Below the pieces are notes generated by a model. That model searched no databases, was not told the DNA's origin, and was given only the letters and a program-made list of their open reading frames with translations. Position numbers and translations under genes: made by a program. 14,277 nt of DNA from Akkermansiaceae bacterium (lineage in GTDB: Bacteria; Verrucomicrobiota; Verrucomicrobiia; Verrucomicrobiales; Akkermansiaceae): NCBI GenBank assembly GCA_023300205.1, contig JALZVD010000166.1, forward strand, positions 1 to 14,277, in the 5' to 3' direction. This document shows, piece after piece, positions 8,411-14,277 of the stretch. Each line of letters begins with the position of its first letter. The first letter of the stretch is position 1.

Positions 8411-8433
8411 TTAAAAAAATTTACACTCCAGAA

Positions 8434-9486
8434 TCACTTCCTTAACTTAATATCATTCATCAGCATATTAGGATTCACATCACAGCATAAATCAGAGAAC
8501 TCTCCACGGATAAATCTCTGCAGCCCCACATAACCTATCATCGCCGCATTATCAGTACTCAAATGCGGTGAACACACCAACAACTCATACCCCGCAGCAT
8601 CACAAGCCTCCTCAAACGAACTCCTCAGAACCTTGTTACAAGAAACACCTCCTGACAAACTCAACTTACTCGCCTCACTCTCTCTCAATGCCCTCATCGT
8701 CTTAGCAACCAGAACATCAATAACAGCACGCTGAAATGACGCACACAAGTCAGGCAAGTCAGACTCCCTAGGCTTCCCCTCATCCGTATCCAACTCACTT
8801 AATGTATATAGCACAGCCGTCTTCAGCCCAGAAAAGGAAAAGTCATAATGCGGCTTCTTCAGCATCGACCTAGGGAAAGCATACGCCTTATCATCCCCTC
8901 CCTCAGCACACTTCTCAATTTCAGGCCCACCCGGATACGGCAACTGCAACATCTTCGCCACCTTATCAAAAGCCTCACCAGCCGCATCATCCAGCGTCCT
9001 CCCTATTAAGCGATAATCGCCAAATCCCCCACTCTCAATAATCATCGTATGCCCACCTGACACAACCAATGCTATATTACGCTCCACACCGTTATCCCTG
9101 CTAATAAATGGTGACAACAAATGCCCCTCCATATGATTCACCGATACAAACGGCTTCCCCATCGCCACAGCCATTGCCTTAGCCGCAGTATGACCAATTA
9201 ATAATGATGACGCCAGCCCAGGACCTCCCGTAGCACAGAATCCATCCATCTCCTCTATCTTCACCCCCGCATTCTTCAACGCTGTATTCACCAAAGGCAA
9301 CAACGCCAGCGAATGATTCCTTGATGCCAACTCTGGCACCACCCCACCATACTCGCGGTGGATCTCTATCTGCGAGCTAATCTCTGAACACAACACCTCA
9401 ACCTTCTTCCCATCACCCTCCAAATCCCGTAAAATAGCCACAGCGGTCTCGTCACAACTAGACTCTATCGCTAAAATAGTCACCAT
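8434..9486 (-). CDS. tsaD: tRNA N6-adenosine threonylcarbamoyltransferase
   Basis: TsaD, with TsaB and TsaE, transfers the threonylcarbamoyl group to A37 of ANN-decoding tRNAs to make t6A. The sequence shows ILAIESSCDETAVA (4-17), HREYGGVVPELASRNH (43-58), the metal ligands H118 and H122 in NHMEGHLL, FSFSGLKTA (216-224), and D312 in STDNAAMIGY; numbering is from the start chosen here. The open frame reaches an ATG at 9507, but a perfect AAGGAGG (9498-9504) lies just inside that version and 11 bases before the ATG at 9486. The latter start gives 350 residues and the usual family N-terminus, so I prefer it. A candidate promoter at 9520-9548 would also start RNA only a few bases before the 9507 ATG. 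The gene is divergent from the PBP pair. Confidence 0.95.
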   Translation of the reverse strand: MVTILAIESSCDETAVAILRDLEGDGKKVEVLCSEISSQIEIHREYGGVVPELASRNHSLALLPLVNTALKNAGVKIEEMDGFCATGGPGLASSLLIGHTAAKAMAVAMGKPFVSVNHMEGHLLSPFISRDNGVERNIALVVSGGHTMIIESGGFGDYRLIGRTLDDAAGEAFDKVAKMLQLPYPGGPEIEKCAEGGDDKAYAFPRSMLKKPHYDFSFSGLKTAVLYTLSELDTDEGKPRESDLPDLCASFQRAVIDVLVAKTMRALRESEASKLSLSGGVSCNKVLRSSFEEACDAAGYELLVCSPHLSTDNAAMIGYVGLQRFIRGEFSDLCCDVNPNMLMNDIKLRK

Positions 9487-9497
9487 CTTTGTCTCAT

Positions 9498-9504
9498 CCT
9501 CCTT
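9498..9504 (-). promoter_or_regulatory. Strong Shine-Dalgarno sequence of tsaD
   Basis: AAGGAGG on the minus strand is the only perfect Shine-Dalgarno sequence I noticed directly upstream of a start in the window. It lies 11 bases before the ATG at 9486 and downstream of the ATG at 9507, so it decides the start in favour of the shorter protein. Confidence 0.7.
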
Positions 9505-9519
9505 CATAATCGCAACTGC

Positions 9520-9548
9520 ATCATGAGCACACTAACCCACATTCTCAA
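9520..9548 (-). promoter_or_regulatory. Candidate promoter of tsaD
   Basis: On the minus strand TTGAGA (9543-9548, 5 of 6 to the -35 consensus) and CATGAT (9520-9525, 4 of 6 to the -10) are separated by 17 bp. The predicted start near 9513 gives a leader of about 27 nt to the preferred tsaD ATG. Confidence 0.35.
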
Positions 9549-9552
9549 GAAA

Positions 9553-9581
9553 TTGTTAACTTTTCACCTATATTTGATAAG
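9553..9581 (+). promoter_or_regulatory. Candidate promoter of the PBP pair
   Basis: TTGTTA (9553-9558) and GATAAG (9576-9581) are separated by 17 bp, each 4 of 6 to consensus. The -35 element is 4 bp from the oppositely directed candidate -35 of tsaD, so the two promoters would be back to back. The predicted leader before the first PBP gene is about 75 nt. Confidence 0.3.
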
Positions 9582-9589
9582 CCCCCACA

Positions 9590-9607
9590 CTTATTTAGCT
9601 TATTTAG
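9590..9607 (+). repeat. Tandem 9-bp repeat in the leader of the PBP operon
   Basis: CTTATTTAG occurs twice in direct, exact, head-to-tail order just downstream of the candidate promoter, so it would be at the very start of the mRNA leader. It may be a protein site or a replication-slippage duplication; no function can be assigned. Confidence 0.5.
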
Positions 9608-9664
9608 ATGAATTCGCTTTAACATCCGCCTCTTTTTCCCCAAAATCTCAGAAGTAACCAAACC

Positions 9665-11866
9665 ATGCCCGCCAAAAAAACAACGAGAAAGTCGACCAAA
9701 AAAACGGCACGTAAATCGACGAAAAAAAAACCGTCCACCTCCTCTCCCCCATCTCGTCCGCCACGTCCCAAAATAAAATTTGGCGCTAAAAAACGCACCA
9801 ACAGAAAACCATCCACCTCCTCTAACTCCAATAACATCTTCACTGGCATCTGGCGTATCCTCACCTCTCCATTCCGTTACACCCATCAGAAAACCCAAAC
9901 CTGGTCATCCTTTTCTAAATGGGCAACTCGCCTCTTCATCCCCCCCGCATTCATTGGACTTCTTTGCTTCATCATCCTCTGGGCCATCTACAGCACAAGA
10001 GCTAGCTTCATCTATGATCAAGACCTCGTTGCTAAAATGCCTTCGCGCAGCACCATCTTTGATAGACACGGTGAACCCATTGGCCACCTCCACGGCGACA
10101 ACCGCTTCATCGCAAAATACGAAAACGTCTCAGACAACTTCATCAAAGCTCTCATCGCTCGTGAAGATTCCAGATTCTACCAGCACAGCGGAGTAGACCT
10201 CCGTGGTCTCGCCAGAGGCGTCAAGGTCATGCTCATAGATGGCAGACGTGAAGGCGGCTCCACACTCTCCATGCAGCTCGCCGATAACTCATTCGACTAT
10301 AACGGCAAAAGCATCGACGGCAAATTACTAGAAATGGCACTCGCCAGAAAAATTGAAGCAGATTTCGAAAAAAAACAAATCCTAGAAATGTACATGAACC
10401 GTATCTTCTGGGGCGGCTCCATCAAAGGCATCGAATCTGCATCCAGAAATTACTTCGAAAAATCAGCCGCCCAACTCACCCTCGCAGAATCCGCCATGCT
10501 TGCCGGAATCATCAGTGCCCCAAATGCATTCACTCCATTCAGGCACCTAGACCGCGCTATCAAGAAGCGAGACATCACCCTACGCTCCATGGTCGAATAC
10601 AAGCTCATCACCCAAGCAGAGGCAGATGCAGCCATGAACGAAGAAATACATATCCGCCCACCAGAGCGCCGTATGAACAAAAAATCCTACGTCATGTCCA
10701 CACTCCAGCGCGAGCTAGACATCATTCTTGAGAGAAATAACATCAAAATGGGAGGCCTTACCATCAAGACAACCCTAGACTTAGAACTCCAGAAAAACGC
10801 CGAAAGCGCACTCCAAGAACACCTCCGCGATATCGAGCGTAAGCCATCCTACTTCCAAACCCACCAAACCCACTCTCAATACAGCAACATCCGCCACAAC
10901 AACCGTCGTGACCCAAAATACGTCCAAGGCGCCCTCGTCTGTATCGAAAACCACACCGGCGCCATCGTCTCCATCGTTGGAGGCAGAAACCCCTACCACT
11001 CAGAATACAACCGCGCCATCAGCGCCAGAAGACAAATCGGCTCCATCTTTAAACCCTTCGTCTTCCTCGCCGCATTTGATAAAGGAATGAACCCTCACCA
11101 ATACGTCAGTGATGACAGAATATTCAGAGGTGAAATAACAGGAGCTGACCCTAACTGGCACCCCAAAAACTCAGACAACACCTACCGAGGCAGCATCAAA
11201 ATCTCAGACGCACTCGCTCAGTCACGGAACACCCCAGCCATCAGAGTCGGGAATGTCGCAGGCTTAGACAACGTCATCTACACCGCCAAACAAGCAGGCT
11301 TTAAGCAAGCCATCCCAGAGCAACCATCCATCTACCTCGGTGCATTCAGCGCAACCCCGCTAGAAGTTGCCACAGCCTACACCGCATTCCCTAATGACTG
11401 CATCGTCTACCGTCCATTCCTCATCAATGAAATTATCGATGAAGATGGCACCACCGTCTACCATGGCTCAGGCATCGTCGGCTGGGACAACCACTCTTCA
11501 AGAACCGCCTCTCGTGCAGTCTCTAACATACTAGAGCAAGTCACCACTAACGGCACCGCAAGCCGCCTCAGAACCACTCACGGATTCCATAAACCAGCTG
11601 CGGGTAAAACGGGCACCACCAATAAATCACGTGATGGCTGGTTCGCCGGCTACACCTCAAGACTCACCTGTGCAGTCTGGATCGGCATGGATGACAACTC
11701 ACCCATCTACCCTGGCGCTACTGGAGCATCACTCGCTCTTCCTGTCTGGGCAGACTACATGAAAAAAGCAGACTCCAGATACCCCGCAGGATCCATTAAA
11801 AACCGCGCCATCATCGTAGAGCCTAACTCCGTAAACACCCCTCCAAGAGCCACCATCGTAGAATAA
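9665..11866 (+). CDS. Class A penicillin-binding protein with intact transpeptidase domain (PBP1A/1C type)
   Basis: This 733-residue protein has a strongly basic cytoplasmic tail (1-50: 14 Lys, 6 Arg, no acidic residue), a membrane segment at about 89-110, a GT51 glycosyltransferase domain (about 130-300) and a transpeptidase domain (about 415-700). All transpeptidase motifs are present: S460-x-x-K463 (GSIFKPF), S520-R-N522 and K648-TGT. The GT51 domain keeps the candidate catalytic E167 (EDSRFYQHSG) and E223 (GKLLE). However, motif 2 reads STLSMQLADN with D207 where lysine is usual, and G219 stands where an arginine normally precedes KxxE. Class A PBPs polymerise lipid II into glycan strands and crosslink peptides on the periplasmic side. 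The start is the first ATG, without a Shine-Dalgarno site. The second PBP gene follows after 8 bp. Family and transpeptidase activity are firm; glycosyltransferase strength is in doubt. Confidence 0.93.
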   Translation: MPAKKTTRKSTKKTARKSTKKKPSTSSPPSRPPRPKIKFGAKKRTNRKPSTSSNSNNIFTGIWRILTSPFRYTHQKTQTWSSFSKWATRLFIPPAFIGLLCFIILWAIYSTRASFIYDQDLVAKMPSRSTIFDRHGEPIGHLHGDNRFIAKYENVSDNFIKALIAREDSRFYQHSGVDLRGLARGVKVMLIDGRREGGSTLSMQLADNSFDYNGKSIDGKLLEMALARKIEADFEKKQILEMYMNRIFWGGSIKGIESASRNYFEKSAAQLTLAESAMLAGIISAPNAFTPFRHLDRAIKKRDITLRSMVEYKLITQAEADAAMNEEIHIRPPERRMNKKSYVMSTLQRELDIILERNNIKMGGLTIKTTLDLELQKNAESALQEHLRDIERKPSYFQTHQTHSQYSNIRHNNRRDPKYVQGALVCIENHTGAIVSIVGGRNPYHSEYNRAISARRQIGSIFKPFVFLAAFDKGMNPHQYVSDDRIFRGEITGADPNWHPKNSDNTYRGSIKISDALAQSRNTPAIRVGNVAGLDNVIYTAKQAGFKQAIPEQPSIYLGAFSATPLEVATAYTAFPNDCIVYRPFLINEIIDEDGTTVYHGSGIVGWDNHSSRTASRAVSNILEQVTTNGTASRLRTTHGFHKPAAGKTGTTNKSRDGWFAGYTSRLTCAVWIGMDDNSPIYPGATGASLALPVWADYMKKADSRYPAGSIKNRAIIVEPNSVNTPPRATIVE

Positions 11867-11874
11867 ACTCATCT

Positions 11875-13557
11875 ATGAACCAAGCCACTAGAGCACATAA
11901 AAAAAGACTCTCACTTCCAGAATGGACACCCAGCTGGCTTAAAATACTGATCAAATTAGGCCTCCGCATCACATTCATATGCACCATCCTCATCATCATC
12001 GTATCCCTATTCTACTACTACCTCGCCTCACAATATAACCTAGACCAAGTAGCAGAAGTCACCCAGCCTAACCTCATCCTCGCAGAAGACAGCTCTCAAC
12101 TCGCCGCTATTGGCGGAGACTCACATAAGCTAGTCACTTATTCACAAATCCCCCCCCACCTAATCCAAGCCCTCCTCACCCGTGAAGACAGCAGATTCCG
12201 TGACCACATCGGGATCGACATCTGGGGCCTAGGACGCGCCACCCTAAAGAACCTCGCCACCATGTCCTACCAAGAAGGAGCCTCCACCATCTCCATGCAG
12301 CTCACCAAAAACACCTTCGACAACAAATCAAAATCCCTCCACAGAAAACTCCTAGAAATAGCCATCACACTCAGACTCGAATCCAGATACGACAAAAACG
12401 AGATCCTCACCCACTACCTCAACCGCATCTACTTCGGCAGCGGATCATACGGCATAGAAGCAGCCGCTAACACCTACTTCGGAGTCCCCACAAGTAAGCT
12501 CACCCTAGGTCAGTCCGCACTCATCGTAGGCATCATCCGCGGCCCCCACATCTTCTCACCATTCAACAACCTAGAAAAAGCCACCGCCCAGCGTGATCAA
12601 GTCCTAGAGCGCATGCACAGCACAGCAAAAATCACCGAAGAACAAAAAATAACCGCCATTAAAGCCCCTCTAAATTTAGCGGATAAATCCCAACAACCCA
12701 CCAACTCCAGCTACGCTGTGACATCCATACGCAGACACCAGCGACAAATCATAGACACCTCAGAAATCAACCAAGGAGGACTCACAATCACCTCCACCAT
12801 CAATAAAAAACTCACAGACACCATCACATCAGACATCAAAGAAATCACCTCAACCATCAACCAAAATAACGACACACCACTCCAAATCGCAGTCGTCATC
12901 CTAGAAAATAAAACCGGCGCCATCCGCACCATCATTGGAGGATCAGACTACCGTAAATACCCATACAACCGCGCACTAGACAGCAAACAAGAACTAGGAG
13001 CCGCATTCTCACCATTCATCTACCTAGCTGCTCTAGACAGAGGAAAAATCCCACTGAAAAATCAACCCATCATCTCAGCCCAACAAATCGGAACCAAAGA
13101 ACTCCTCGGATACTGCTCCAGATTCAGCATCACCCACAAACCAGCAGCAGAACCCAATGACCTCTATCGAGGCAGCATCTATGCCTCGCCACTCCAGCTC
13201 GCCAGTGCCTTCTCCATCATCCAGAACAAAGGCATCCTTGCAGAATCCTACTTCGTTGAAAACATCACCAACAAAGACTCCACCATACTATTCTCGAACA
13301 CAACCTACCAAAAAGAAACCACCTCAAACGGAGCCGCCATCAATTGCCTAAACATGCTCACAAAAAACATCAGCGGAAAAAGAACCATCCAGCTCACAGC
13401 CTCTCCATACAAACACCTCTGGGTCATCACCTCAACCGCCAAACACACAGCCGTCATCTGGGCTGGTCACGACCTCCCAAAAACCATCCCTGATCAATCA
13501 GACCTCACTAATAAACTTTCCTCTATGAGCCTCATTTGGTTACAATCTGCTAAATGA
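11875..13557 (+). CDS. Class A PBP paralogue: intact GT51 domain, degenerate transpeptidase domain
   Basis: This 560-residue protein has a short basic tail, a membrane segment at about 28-50, a complete GT51 domain (about 70-240) and a reduced transpeptidase-like domain (about 335-555). GT51 motifs are canonical: E104-D-SRF-x-x-H111-x-G, GASTISMQLTKN (135-146, with K145), and R157-K-LLE161. The transpeptidase scaffold is recognisable (GAIRTIIGGSDY, PFIYLAALDRG, SPLQLASAF), but SxxK is replaced by A376-A-F-S379. About 42 residues that include the SxN motif are missing. The KTGT position, aligned by W516 and HTAVIWAGHD, reads IQLT. It should polymerise glycan but cannot acylate a stem peptide or penicillin by the normal mechanism. 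The frame is uninterrupted, so this is not simply a broken gene. It begins 8 bp after the first PBP gene and is surely co-transcribed with it. Confidence 0.9.
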   Translation: MNQATRAHKKRLSLPEWTPSWLKILIKLGLRITFICTILIIIVSLFYYYLASQYNLDQVAEVTQPNLILAEDSSQLAAIGGDSHKLVTYSQIPPHLIQALLTREDSRFRDHIGIDIWGLGRATLKNLATMSYQEGASTISMQLTKNTFDNKSKSLHRKLLEIAITLRLESRYDKNEILTHYLNRIYFGSGSYGIEAAANTYFGVPTSKLTLGQSALIVGIIRGPHIFSPFNNLEKATAQRDQVLERMHSTAKITEEQKITAIKAPLNLADKSQQPTNSSYAVTSIRRHQRQIIDTSEINQGGLTITSTINKKLTDTITSDIKEITSTINQNNDTPLQIAVVILENKTGAIRTIIGGSDYRKYPYNRALDSKQELGAAFSPFIYLAALDRGKIPLKNQPIISAQQIGTKELLGYCSRFSITHKPAAEPNDLYRGSIYASPLQLASAFSIIQNKGILAESYFVENITNKDSTILFSNTTYQKETTSNGAAINCLNMLTKNISGKRTIQLTASPYKHLWVITSTAKHTAVIWAGHDLPKTIPDQSDLTNKLSSMSLIWLQSAK

Positions 13558-13603
13558 ATATCTGAAATACAACTTTTAAGAATAACACAGGTTCTATCAT
13601 CAC

Positions 13604-14277
13604 ATGAAAACTATCCTAATACTCCTCTCCCTCTTCAGCACCCTACTCGCAGACCCTCAGGTCACCTCATGGTTCACTCAGAACTCGAGCAAATACGCTC
13701 GTATCTATGAAACCACTGCTGACGAGTCAGCGCTAAACTCAGTCACAACCTGGAGCCGTGGACAAGGCACACAGGCACAACCAACCTACTCCGGAGTCCA
13801 CGAAATTTCAACCTCCAACAACTGGCTCTACATCCGCACCACTGGACTCGCCTCCCACCTCATGGGCCCATGGTATCTTAATGCAGCCAAGACAAACCTC
13901 TTCCCAAACTACCCATCAAATACCAATACCATCTACCGTATCCCAAGAAACCCTACATTCTCCACTGATCCAAATGCTAAATCTCCCACCACCCTCGGAG
14001 CCGTAGGATACTACGTCAACGGAGTAGCCATGTTCAACTGCCTAGACGCATTCTCATACTCTAACGCAAATGCTGATGACGCCGGCCCTAACACAGCATT
14101 CACAGGTGATGGCATCTGGAACCGGGACGCCTACGTGAATGAAAATGTCACCTTCGATGCCGCAAACGCCCACCAAGCCGGTAACAGATACCACTATCAC
14201 GCCAACTCACCAGCACTCCGCCATCAACTAGGTGACAGCGTTGACTACAATGCCACCACAAACACCTACACAGAAAA
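13604..14277 (+). CDS. YHYH-domain secreted protein, 3' end missing
   Basis: The ATG at 13604 opens a frame that runs without a stop to the window edge (224 complete codons). Residues 1-16 form a signal peptide (hydrophobic core ILILLSLFSTLLA, cleavage likely after A16). The mature part contains VGYYVNGVAMFN, a GDGIWNRDAY-like segment, and the family-defining NRYHYHANSPALRHQLGD with Y196-H-Y-H199. YHYH proteins are exported and are found in various marine and environmental bacteria; their biochemical role is not established as far as I know, and the His-rich motif suggests metal binding. The gene starts 46 bp after the second PBP gene in the same direction, with no terminator seen between them, so read-through is possible. 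The C-terminal part is outside the window. Confidence 0.85.
   Translation, partial: MKTILILLSLFSTLLADPQVTSWFTQNSSKYARIYETTADESALNSVTTWSRGQGTQAQPTYSGVHEISTSNNWLYIRTTGLASHLMGPWYLNAAKTNLFPNYPSNTNTIYRIPRNPTFSTDPNAKSPTTLGAVGYYVNGVAMFNCLDAFSYSNANADDAGPNTAFTGDGIWNRDAYVNENVTFDAANAHQAGNRYHYHANSPALRHQLGDSVDYNATTNTYTE

Noticed and set aside
9701..9721. Match of TARKST in the PBP tail to the histone H3 tail
   Set aside because: A six-residue match in a low-complexity basic region is expected by chance; no histone relationship is implied.
9545..9898. A 117-codon minus-strand frame overlapping the first PBP start
   Set aside because: It is Gly/Phe/Arg-rich because it is the complement of the Lys/Pro-rich PBP tail; not a credible protein.
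11875..13557. Second PBP as a frameshifted pseudogene
   Set aside because: The frame is intact over 560 codons, GT51 motifs are perfect, and the transpeptidase changes are point replacements plus one in-frame deletion.

Overview
The window is a compact bacterial chromosomal segment of moderate GC content with twelve protein genes (two cut by the window edges). I see no RNA gene, insertion sequence, prophage or CRISPR array. The mix suggests a Gram-negative member of the PVC group, probably a Verrucomicrobiota relative: class A penicillin-binding proteins, an OmpA-domain envelope protein, a YHYH-domain secreted protein, a long GH63-type glucosidase, and many starts without a Shine-Dalgarno sequence. 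This placement is an inference and is not proven by any single marker.

Layout: (1) 1-882, the 3' part of a PhoD-like metallophosphatase gene (+), converging on a GH63-like glycoside hydrolase gene (-, 899-3577). (2) sucD and sucC (-, 3724-5839), an operon for both subunits of succinyl-CoA synthetase, with a good intrinsic terminator after sucD. (3) A 182-bp divergent intergenic region with a 26-bp near-palindrome, leading into a BrnT-like toxin / CopG-type antitoxin pair (+, 6022-6608) and a VanZ-like membrane protein (+, 6646-7080). (4) On the minus strand, tsaD (tRNA t6A synthesis) followed by a membrane-anchored coiled-coil/OmpA-domain protein (8434-9486 and 7093-8337). (5) Divergent from tsaD, two tandem class A penicillin-binding protein genes (+, 9665-11866 and 11875-13557, 8 bp apart), then the start of a YHYH-domain secreted protein (+, 13604 to the edge).

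The most striking feature is the tandem PBP pair. The first protein has all three transpeptidase motifs (SxxK, SxN, KTGT), but its glycosyltransferase domain lacks two usually conserved basic residues. The second has a complete set of glycosyltransferase motifs, but all three transpeptidase motifs are gone and the SxN segment is deleted. Read together, the two activities of a bifunctional enzyme look divided between adjacent paralogues, so they may work as an obligate pair in peptidoglycan synthesis. The first protein also has an unusual lysine/arginine-rich cytoplasmic tail.

The remaining genes are housekeeping (sucCD, tsaD), envelope (OmpA-like, VanZ-like) or accessory (toxin-antitoxin, phosphatase, glycosidase, YHYH protein). 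In sampled lines the + strand is much richer in C than in G whichever strand is coding. This points to a replication-linked skew in which the + strand is the lagging strand.
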